From: Jatrophihabitans sp.
GTDB lineage: Bacteria; Actinomycetota; Actinomycetes; Mycobacteriales; Jatrophihabitantaceae
Direction of reading: 5' to 3'
Length of the DNA: 36,175 bases
Assembly: GCA_025924515.1 (NCBI GenBank)
Contig: JAICIE010000020.1
Coordinates: 1-36,175, forward strand
The stretch's first letter is position 1. Each line of letters starts with the position of its first letter. The notes beneath the pieces are model-generated. The model was not told the origin of the DNA. It did no database searches and worked only from the letters and a program-made list of their open reading frames with translations. Below are positions 1 through 8,100 of the stretch, piece after piece. Both the position numbers and the translations under genes were made by a program.

Positions 1-35
1 AGGAGTCTGGCGGGTCCGTCCGCCGTGAGACGAGT

Positions 36-63
36 CGGCCGCGGCGCATCCGCGCCGCGGCCG
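36..63 (-). terminator. Perfect hairpin after the DDVEGH protein gene
   Basis: A 12-bp perfect inverted repeat (36-47 with 52-63) closes a 4-base loop (48-51). It begins 13 bases beyond the stop codon of the leftward gene at 77-328. No U-tract follows on the minus strand, as is common for actinobacterial terminators. Its position and perfection make a transcription terminator the likeliest role; the right-hand edge of an unseen leftward structure is the alternative. Confidence 0.6.
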
Positions 64-76
64 GATCCTCGCAGGA

Positions 77-328
77 TCAGATGTGACTTATCGCCGGTCC
101 GTCGTCGTCCTCGTCGTCCTGCACGCGGTATGTGGCCGCGTCATTCTTCATGCCGGGCTCCGCGCTGAGGACCCTGTGACCCTCGACGTCGTCGTCCTGA
201 ATGCCGGCCTTGTCTATCTTGGCGCCCGGCGCGCTGTCGGCGAACAGCTTGTGGCCTTCGACGTCGTCCTGCTGGCTCGGCAGACCGCCCCTCGCGCTGT
301 CGTCCTCGGGTACCGGGTGCTCGCGCAT
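77..328 (-). CDS. Small acidic protein with two DDVEGH repeats
   Basis: An 83-residue, highly acidic protein. The ATG at 326-328 is preceded on the minus strand by GGAGGAGGT with about 4-7 bases of spacing, one of the best ribosome binding sites in the window, which fixes this start although the frame stays open far upstream. The protein carries two imperfect repeats of about 20 residues, each starting DDVEGH followed by K/R, then L/V, and later P-G-x-K-x-D (near residues 21-40 and 45-64). It ends in an Asp/Glu-rich tail (QDDEDDDGP). There is no signal peptide, membrane segment or cysteine. It is divergent from the MBL/cyclase genes across 138 bases and has its own hairpin terminator. I recall DDVEGH motifs in other short actinobacterial proteins but know of no established function. 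No maturation enzyme that would mark it as a peptide precursor lies nearby. Confidence 0.75.
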   Translation of the reverse strand: MREHPVPEDDSARGGLPSQQDDVEGHKLFADSAPGAKIDKAGIQDDDVEGHRVLSAEPGMKNDAATYRVQDDEDDDGPAISHI

Positions 329-466
329 GCGGACCTCCTCCGCGTCGTCCTCGGCCCTGGTGGCCGCAGTGAGGGAATCGTGCACCTTGGGCGGCATTGG
401 CGTAAGTGTTGCGCGCGACGGTTTCACTGTCGCGCTGATGACAGCGCCGCCTGTCATGCTTCCGGG

Positions 467-1303
467 ATGCGGCTGTACTTCTGCGGCACGCGCGGGTCGA
501 CCCCGGTCTCCGGCATCGGGCAGCGCCGGTACGGCGGCCACACCTCGGCCGTGGCGCTGGCGCATGACGGCGAGTCGCCGACGCTGGTTCTCGACGCCGG
601 CACCGGGCTGCTGGACCTGACCCGCGTTCTGCGCAGCGCCCCGTTCCGCGGAACCCTGCTGCTCGGTCATCTGCACTGGGACCACACGCACGGTCTGCCG
701 TTCTTCGCCGCGGGCGCGCGACCGGCACACCGGGTGGACGTGGTGATCCCGGAGCAGGGCCAGGACGCCGAATCGGTACTCGCCCGGGCGTTCTCCCCGC
801 CGCACTTTCCGGTCCGCCCGGGGGATCTCGGCGAGAACTGGACCTTCAGCGGGCTCGAGGCGGGGGAGCACGAACTCGAGGGCTTCACGGTCCGCGCTCT
901 CGACATCCCGCACAAGGGGGGGCGGACCTTCGGGTTCCGGGTCAGCGACGGCAGCGCGGCGATCGCCTACCTGTCCGATCACAGTCCGTTGGAGTTCGGT
1001 TCCGGGCCGGACGGCCTCGGCGAGTACCACCCCGCCGCGCTGGCGCTGGCGGAGGACGTCGACCTGCTCATCCACGACGCCCAGCACACCCCCGAGGAAA
1101 TGCCGGCACAGGCCTATCTCGGCCACTCGGCGACGGACTACTCCGTGGGACTGGCCAAGGAGGCCGGCGCCCGGTCCGTCATGTTCTTCCACCACGCGCC
1201 GATGCGCACCGACCGCGAGATCGACGCGATGACCGCGCGATTCGCCCAGTGCGGCATTCCGGTGTCTTCGGCTTGGGACCGGCGCGTCGTCGATCTGCCC
1301 TGA
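467..1303 (+). CDS. Metallo-beta-lactamase-fold hydrolase (phosphodiesterase-like)
   Basis: A 278-residue MBL-fold protein. The metal-binding signature HLHWDH sits at residues 68-73 (H68, H70, D72, H73), followed by later ligands in YLSDH, IHDAQ, GHS and FFHH. The N-terminus MRLYFCGTRGSTP is typical of the RNase Z/PhnP/class II phosphodiesterase-like branch, so a phosphodiester or cyclic-nucleotide substrate is possible but not shown. The ATG at 467 was chosen because the fold starts there; the open frame extends back to 83 only by reading antisense to the DDVEGH gene. A CATGCT six bases before the ATG could be a weak leaderless -10. The stop at 1303 is followed after about 84 bases by the cyclase start, so co-transcription is likely. 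If it hydrolyses cyclic nucleotides it would be the off-switch for that cyclase (inference). Confidence 0.85.
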   Translation: MRLYFCGTRGSTPVSGIGQRRYGGHTSAVALAHDGESPTLVLDAGTGLLDLTRVLRSAPFRGTLLLGHLHWDHTHGLPFFAAGARPAHRVDVVIPEQGQDAESVLARAFSPPHFPVRPGDLGENWTFSGLEAGEHELEGFTVRALDIPHKGGRTFGFRVSDGSAAIAYLSDHSPLEFGSGPDGLGEYHPAALALAEDVDLLIHDAQHTPEEMPAQAYLGHSATDYSVGLAKEAGARSVMFFHHAPMRTDREIDAMTARFAQCGIPVSSAWDRRVVDLP

Positions 1304-1387
1304 TTGTCCGGATCGTCACTGGAAGAATGTGATCAGTGCCGGGAATCCGGTTACGGACGTGCTGTTGCTGCTGGCATCCTGGGCCGC

Positions 1388-4300
1388 GTGCAGCCGGCGG
1401 CTGACGTCCTCGGGACGTACTCCTGGGACGATCCCGAGGCCTATCTAGCGGGCGACCGCCGACGGGCGCTGCTCGCCGGCCGCCCGATGCCTGACCGCGT
1501 CACGGGAGCCGCGCTGTTCGCGGACCTGTCCGGTTTCACCCCTCTCACGGAGGCCATGCACGGCGAGTACGGCCCGACCCGGGGCGCCGAGCAGCTGACC
1601 GCGACGCTCGCAACGATCTTCGACGCGGTACTGGCCGAACTGCACCGGCACTCCGGCAGCGTCGTCTACTTCAGCGGCGACGCGGTCACCTGCTGGCTGG
1701 ACGGCGACGACGGAAGGGTCGCGGCGGCCTGCGGACTGGCGATGCAGCGCGCTATGCGCAACGTCAACCGGGTCGCCCTGCCGTCGGGACAGGCGTTCGA
1801 GATCGGTCTCAAGGTCGCGATCGCGGTGGGGCAGGCCCGGCGGTGGGTTGTGGGAGATCCGGACATCCAGCTCATCGACGTCCTGGCCGGTCGCCTCATC
1901 GACGACCTTGCGGCCGCCGAGGGCGCAGCGACGCCGGGCGACGTCGTGCTCGACGACTCGGCCATGGCCGCTCTCGACGGCCGGGTTGAGATCAGCGAGG
2001 TGCGCAGCGTCAGCGGGCGCAACTGCGGTGTCTTGGAGCGGCTGCTGGTGCCGGTGCCGCTTCCGCAACCGCCACCTTCGGCGGTGCGGCTGCCCGAAGA
2101 CCTGGTGCGGCCATGGCTGCTGCCGCCGGTCTGGGAGCGGCTGCGGACAGGACGGGGAGAGTTCCTCGCAGAGCTGCGACCGGCGATCCCGTTCTTCGTC
2201 CGATTCGGCGGGATCGACTTCGACGACGACCCCCGCGCGCGCGAGCTGCTCGACGAGTTCGTCGTGCGCTCGCAACGCGTGATCGACGGATACGGCGGCG
2301 CCGCCCTGCAGTTGACGCTCGGCGACAAGGGCGCCTACCTGTATGCGGTGTTCGGCTCGCCGATCGCCCATGAGGACGACGCCGCGCGCGCCTGCGCAGC
2401 GGCGCTCGACGTGCTCGCCATCGAGCAGGAGACCGCGGTCAGCGACATTCAGATCGGGATCGCCGAGGGCCGGCTGCGCAGCGGCACGTACGGCCACGAG
2501 CGGCGCCGCACCTTCTGCTGTCTCGGCGACGCGGTGAACCTGGCGGCGCGGCTGATGACCTCCGCCGCTCCGGGATCGATCGTGGTTGCCGACTCGGTGC
2601 AGCGGTTGGCCGCCGACCGGTTCGACTGGCACCGGCTGCCGGACCTCAAGGTCAAGGGCAAGAAGGCGCCGGTCGCCGCGTTCGAGCTGCACGGCCGGCG
2701 GTCGGGACCCGTGCATCGTCGCCACGAACACGCGCTGGTTGGCCGCGAGGACGAGCTGGCGCGGATCCAAGACCTGCTCGACCGGGCCGCCGCCGGCCGG
2801 GGACAGGTGGTCGGGGTGCGGGGCGAGGCTGGCATGGGCAAGTCGCGGCTGCTCGCCGAGGCGGCTCTGGGGTTCGGCCCCCGCGGCTTCACCGCTGTAG
2901 AAGGCGACGCGCAACCCTTCGGAACGAGGGCCAGCTACTTCATCTGGCGTTCGATCTGGTCAGGACTGCTGTCGGTCCGGGAAGACGAGCCGGCCGTCCA
3001 GCTCGCCGGGCTCACCCGAACCGTCGCTGAGTTGACGCCGGACCTCATGCAGCGCCTCCCGCTGCTCGACGCACTCGTGGGCGTCGAGCTCCCGGACACC
3101 GAGCTCACGGCGACGCTCGACCCGAAGCTGCGCAAGGCGTCGCTCGAATCGCTGCTCGCAGAGCTGCTTCGGGCCCTGGTCAGGACGCGCGGCCCTCTCG
3201 TCCTCATTCTCGAGGACTGCCACTGGCTCGACCCGCTCTCGGCGGACCTGCTCGGCGTACTCGCCCGCGCCGCGGCCGACCTGCCGGTGCTGTTCCTGCT
3301 CGCATATCGGGCTCCTGAGGATCTGGAGTCCGGATGGCTCGGTCAGCTGTCGGGGCTGGACCACTGGACCGAGATGGTTCTCGACGACCTCGACGAGGTG
3401 GCCTCACGGCAGCTCATCGCCGCCCAGGCCGACCGCCTGTTCGATCTGGGGACCGACATCCCGGATCCGCTCACCCGCCTCGTCCTCGACCGCGCAAGCG
3501 GCAACCCGTTCCACATCCAGGAGTTGTTGAGTTACATCCGCGCGCAGGACATCGACCCCCGAGATACCAACGCGCTCCAAGCGCTGCAGGTCCCTGAGCG
3601 GTTGCACGCCCTCGTCCTCGGCCGCATCGACATGCTCGCGGAACGGGTGCGGCGCACGGCGAAGGTCGCCAGCGTCATCGGCCGGGCCTTCGACCTACGC
3701 ACCCTGCAAGGCGCGTACCCGGCGCTCGGGTGCCCGGACGACCTGCTCGGTGACCTGTCGGACCTGCAGGTGCACGACCTCGTCCTGCGGGAGGACGTGG
3801 TCACCCTGAGCTACTTGTTCCGGCACGTGGTCGTCCGCGACGTTGCGTACGACAGCCTCCCGTTCTCGATGCGCGCGACGCTGCACGAGCGCGTCGCGGA
3901 CTGGCTGGAACGCGACCCCGTGCTCGCCTCCGCGGGCCGATACCGACTCGACGTGCTCGCCCACCACTACTGGCACAGCGGTAACGCGGAGAAGAAGCGC
4001 CAGTACCTCACGCTGGCCGGCGACGCCGCCGCGCTGGACTACGCAAATTTGGTCGCGCTCGACTACTTCCGCCGGGCGGCGCACCTCGGCGGCTCGGCCG
4101 AGCGCGCTGCGGTCCTGCTCAAGTTGGGGCGGGTGCAGGAGCTGATCGGCGAGTGGGCGGCGGCTGAGGACAGTTACCGGGATGCGCTGGCGCTGCGCAA
4201 CCAGGGCGGCGAGGGTTCGGTCGGCGAGGTGCTCACCGCGCTGGGCGAGATCGCTCGCAAGCAAGGCCGCTACGAGGAGGCGGCGAGCCTGCTCGAAGCC

Positions 4301-5089
4301 GCGGAGCAGGCGTTCACCGCAGCGGGTGAGGAGCCTGGCGTCGGGCGTGTGCGCCACCTCGCCGGGACGCTAGCGGCCAACCAGGGGCGCTACGACGAGG
4401 CGCGGGCCAGTTACCGCGCGAGCATGGACATCCGCCGCCGCAACGGCGACCGCACCGGCGAAGCGGCCCTGCTCAGCAACCTTGCGGTGATCGCCGAATA
4501 CGAGGGCGATCTCGACGACGCGCGGAGCCTCAACGAGCAGGCCCTCACCCTGCGGAGCGCGCTCGGCGATCGGTGGGCGATCGGCGTCTCGCACACCAAC
4601 CTCGGGATGATCTGCCTCCTCCAAGACCAGGCGGGCGTGGCCGGCGACCACTTCGAGGAGGCGCTGCGCCTGAACCTCGAGATCGGCGATCCGTGGATGG
4701 TGGCCATCTCCCGGCACAATCTCGCGAACGCCGAGCGCGACCTCGGTGACCTCGCCGAGGCGGCGCGAGAGTACGGCGACGCGCTGGCGGCCTACAAGTC
4801 CTTCGACGACCGCTGGGCGTTGGCCATCCTCTTCGAGGACGTCGCTCCCTTCGCGATGGCCGCCGGAGCGCCGGCTGCGGCGCTGCAGCTGGCCGGCGCT
4901 GCGGACCGATTACGGGAGCAGCTGGGTTCGCCCCGCACCGCGGGGCAGGACGCCGCCCTGGCGGCCGTGCTGGAACGCGCGCCGGTCGCCCAGCCGGAGC
5001 TACTCCGGGCGACCGGAAGGGCTATGTCGCCCGCAGAGGTTGACGCGCTTTTTATGGGACTTTTGTCCTCAATCCCCGCACATCCCTAA
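1388..5089 (+). CDS. Soluble class III adenylate/guanylate cyclase with AAA-type ATPase and TPR domains
   Basis: A large cytoplasmic signalling protein, 1233 residues from the GTG at 1388. The frame is open to a TTG at 1304, which would add 28 residues; 1388 is preferred because homology begins at VQPAADVLGTYS and a CATCCT lies 7 bases before it. From 1388: a first cyclase domain (about 35-200) with metal Asp46 in FADLSGFT and Asp98 in SGDAV; a second (about 265-405) that has GGIDFDDD where the first metal motif should be but keeps the catalytic Asn384 and Arg388 in GDAVNLAAR. The two would form one composite site, as in mammalian-type soluble adenylyl cyclase. Next come an NTPase with Walker A GEAGMGKS (479-486) and Walker B LVLILED (604-610), a helical region, and TPR repeats (about 865-1155). 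ATP to cAMP is likelier than GTP to cGMP but is not resolved. The neighbours are an MBL hydrolase, a secreted peptidase and a CNB protein. Confidence 0.9.
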   Translation: MQPAADVLGTYSWDDPEAYLAGDRRRALLAGRPMPDRVTGAALFADLSGFTPLTEAMHGEYGPTRGAEQLTATLATIFDAVLAELHRHSGSVVYFSGDAVTCWLDGDDGRVAAACGLAMQRAMRNVNRVALPSGQAFEIGLKVAIAVGQARRWVVGDPDIQLIDVLAGRLIDDLAAAEGAATPGDVVLDDSAMAALDGRVEISEVRSVSGRNCGVLERLLVPVPLPQPPPSAVRLPEDLVRPWLLPPVWERLRTGRGEFLAELRPAIPFFVRFGGIDFDDDPRARELLDEFVVRSQRVIDGYGGAALQLTLGDKGAYLYAVFGSPIAHEDDAARACAAALDVLAIEQETAVSDIQIGIAEGRLRSGTYGHERRRTFCCLGDAVNLAARLMTSAAPGSIVVADSVQRLAADRFDWHRLPDLKVKGKKAPVAAFELHGRRSGPVHRRHEHALVGREDELARIQDLLDRAAAGRGQVVGVRGEAGMGKSRLLAEAALGFGPRGFTAVEGDAQPFGTRASYFIWRSIWSGLLSVREDEPAVQLAGLTRTVAELTPDLMQRLPLLDALVGVELPDTELTATLDPKLRKASLESLLAELLRALVRTRGPLVLILEDCHWLDPLSADLLGVLARAAADLPVLFLLAYRAPEDLESGWLGQLSGLDHWTEMVLDDLDEVASRQLIAAQADRLFDLGTDIPDPLTRLVLDRASGNPFHIQELLSYIRAQDIDPRDTNALQALQVPERLHALVLGRIDMLAERVRRTAKVASVIGRAFDLRTLQGAYPALGCPDDLLGDLSDLQVHDLVLREDVVTLSYLFRHVVVRDVAYDSLPFSMRATLHERVADWLERDPVLASAGRYRLDVLAHHYWHSGNAEKKRQYLTLAGDAAALDYANLVALDYFRRAAHLGGSAERAAVLLKLGRVQELIGEWAAAEDSYRDALALRNQGGEGSVGEVLTALGEIARKQGRYEEAASLLEAAEQAFTAAGEEPGVGRVRHLAGTLAANQGRYDEARASYRASMDIRRRNGDRTGEAALLSNLAVIAEYEGDLDDARSLNEQALTLRSALGDRWAIGVSHTNLGMICLLQDQAGVAGDHFEEALRLNLEIGDPWMVAISRHNLANAERDLGDLAEAAREYGDALAAYKSFDDRWALAILFEDVAPFAMAAGAPAAALQLAGAADRLREQLGSPRTAGQDAALAAVLERAPVAQPELLRATGRAMSPAEVDALFMGLLSSIPAHP

Positions 5090-5098
5090 CGCCAGCAC

Positions 5099-5147
5099 CC
5101 GGATCGGTGCGAGTATCCACCGCGGATGAGGCCCCATGCCGATCCGG
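5099..5147 (+). other. Inverted repeat between the cyclase and peptidase genes
   Basis: CCGGATCGG (5099-5107) and its exact reverse complement CCGATCCGG (5139-5147) lie 31 bases apart in the 74-base gap between the cyclase stop and the peptidase ATG. The right arm sits just before the peptidase ribosome binding site (GGAGG near 5151). It could be an attenuating stem-loop or a dyad operator, or it could be chance in GC-rich DNA. Confidence 0.35.
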
Positions 5148-5163
5148 TGCGGAGGACACGCCC

Positions 5164-8100
5164 ATGTTCCGTCACAGCCGGTCACAGCGCGTGCCCGTCA
5201 GCCTCCTCGCTGTGGGAACCCTGGTCGTCGCGCTCGTCGCCGGCGCCACCGTCGGGTCGCCGGCGGCGTCCGCCGCGGCGCTGGTCTATTACGCACCGCA
5301 GTTCGGTGCTGCGAGCGATGGCCCGGCTTACTACGGCGATTACGCCGCCGCCACCCAGCCGACTGTGGTCTGCGCCGGTGAGGCGCTGACCGGGATCGAA
5401 GGCAACCAGGCGGTTTTCCCGCCGGGGGACCCCAACTACGGGCGGCCTGCGTGGCTGACAGGTGCCGACGCGCACTGCAGCCCGGTGCTCGGCGGAGCGT
5501 CGGTGACTGTGGGTTCTCCTGATCACCCGAGTCCGGGCGGGGTGAATGGATTCCGGTCAACAGTTAATCCGATGAACGGGGACTGCCCGAGCGGCAGCGT
5601 GGTCACCGGCTTCCAGGGGCGGGATGGCTCCCTCATCGACCAATTGCAGATGCTCTGCACCCCTGTGAACAGTGACGGGACGCTGGCGAAGGACGAGAGC
5701 GGCCAAGAGGTAACGACGCCCGCTCCGTTCGTCGGCAGTGTCGACGGGGGACTGCCTCGCGCTCCGGTGTACTGCCCGACCGCACAGGTCGCCGTCGGGA
5801 TCTACGGCAAGGCCGGACAGGATCTCAACGCGTTCGGGCTCGAATGCGCGTCGATGACGTTCCTGTCCGCGCCGGCGCAGCCGACCAACACCGCGTGGCC
5901 CTTCGCGCGCCGCGTGGACGCGAGCAGCACCACGTCCGACCAGTCGATCGACGTCCCCGGCGAGCAGCTGTGGTTCGCCTTCCCGGTACAACCGGACAGC
6001 GACGTGTCGGTCAGCCTCACCGGCATGACGGCAAACCTGGACCTCGCCGTATTCCGCGACATCAGCTCGGCCTTCAACGCCCTCACCAGCACCGCCGACC
6101 TCACGCATCTGAGCGCCGAGTTCGCCGGCGACGCTTACGCGCCGTCTGTCTTCTCGCCGTCGGTGTTCAGCCCGTCGGTGTTCTCCCCGTCTGTCTTCTC
6201 GCCGTCGGTGTTCAGCCCGTCTGTCTTCTCGCCGTCGGTGTTCAGCCCGTCGGTGTTCAGCCCGTCGGTGTTCTCGCCGTCGGTGTTCAGCCCGTCGGTG
6301 TTCTCGCCGTCGGTGTTCTCGCCGTCGGTGTTCAGCCCGTCGGTCTTCTCCCCGTCCGTCTTCTCCGGTGGCACGCCGGACCCGTCGAGCCTCGCGTCGG
6401 CATTCTCGAGCGCTCAGGTCCGCAGCTTGATCGCGGTCTCGGCGAACGACGGCCTCGCCGACGAGCACGTCGCGTCACCGACCTGGAACAACACCGGGTA
6501 TTACTTCGTCCGGGTGAGCGGAGCGATCTCGCCGTTCAGCCTGACCGTCAATACCACCGGTGGCCCGTGCAACGGGATCACCCTGCAGAATCACACGAGC
6601 GACCAGACGCTGTCGGGCGCGCCCGGACCGCAGACGGTCATCCTGACCGACTACAACCGGATGTCAGGTTCCACCAGCGCGCTCGCCAGCGCGGTGTCGA
6701 CATTCGCGGGTCAAGTGAACGGCGCCGTGGTCAACCTGGACAACAGTCCGAAAGTCGTCGCGCTCAACACGCAGGCCGACCAATACGCCGCCTGCCCCTA
6801 CGCCAAAAACCTCGTCGCACAGGCCATCCGCGACATCGTCAACTCATATCGAGGTGACAACCTGAAGTACGTCGTGGTCGTCGGAGATGACCACGCGATC
6901 CCCTTCTTCCGGTATCCGGACACCTCCGGCCTCGGTCCGGAGGAGGGCTACTACCCACCGGTCGCCGACAGTTCGGCTTCACAGGCGAGCCTTCGCAACG
7001 ACGACTATCTCAGTCAGGACGCCTACGGCTCCCAGTTGGACCTCACCCTTAAGGGCGTCACCCTGCCCGTGCCCGACCTCGCCGTCGGCCGGTTGGTGGA
7101 GACACCTGATGAGATCACGGCGTCGCTCCAGCGCTTCGCGACCACGCGGGTGATCCAGCCGCGCTCCACGCTTGCCACCGGCTACGACTTCCTTGCCGAT
7201 GCCGCGAACAACGTGGCGGACAATTTCAGCGCGGCCGACGCGGGTGGAACGAACCAGAGGATGATCCAGGCCCAGGGTGACCCGACGTCGACCTCCTGGA
7301 CGGCCACGGACCTCAAACACGCGTTCCTCGACCAGCGACACGACGTGACCTTCCTTGCGGGCCACTTCAGCGCGAACAGTGCCCTGGCCGCCGACTTCTC
7401 GACGAGCCTGCTCACCACCGACCTGCAGGCCTCGACGACCGACATGGCGAACACACTCGTCTTCAGCGCTGGTTGCCACAGCGGCTACAACATCGTCAAC
7501 GGCGACGGCGTCCCCGGGATCACTCAGGGACTCGACTGGGCCGAAGCGTTCGCGCAGAAGGGCGCCACGCTGGTCGCCGGAACCGGATACCAGTACGGCG
7601 ACACCGACTTCGTCGCCTACAGCGAGAAGCTCTACGGCAATTTCGCCCACGATCTGCGCTACGGCACCGGTCCGGTCGCCGTCGGGACCGCGTTGGCAGA
7701 GGCGAAGCAGGACTACCTCGGTGACCTGACGACCGTGGCGGGCATCGACGAAAAGGCTCTCTTGGAGGCCACGCTGTTCGGCCTGCCGATGCAGGGAGTC
7801 GATTTCCCGAGCGGGCGGCTGCCCCGGCCCACGTCCTCCGGCGGTGTCAACCCGAGCGCCGTCACGACCGGTCCCGGTTCCCAGCTGGGCCTGCAGACGG
7901 CGGACTTCAGTGCGTCGCCGACCCTGACCCCGTCCGGGCCGATCAGTCTCGACAACACGGCCGGCGGAACCGTCACCGCGCACTACTACACGGGGCCGGC
8001 GGGAACGAGCAACTTCCCGTACGCACCGACGCTGCCGCTCGCGAGCTATGACGTCGGCGTCGCCGGCGAGGTCCTCCGCGGTGCGGCGCTGCTCAGCGGC

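Noticed and set aside
77-328. RiPP precursor call for the DDVEGH protein
   Set aside because: There is no modification enzyme, protease or transporter of a known RiPP class next to it, and it has no Cys or typical core; kept as unknown.
83-466. Upstream in-frame extension of the MBL hydrolase
   Set aside because: It runs antisense to the DDVEGH gene, which has a strong ribosome binding site and terminator, and the extra residues lack protein-family character; the conserved fold starts at 467.
6139-6363. CRISPR-like regular repeat
   Set aside because: The units are contiguous 15-base codon repeats without spacers, in frame within the peptidase gene.
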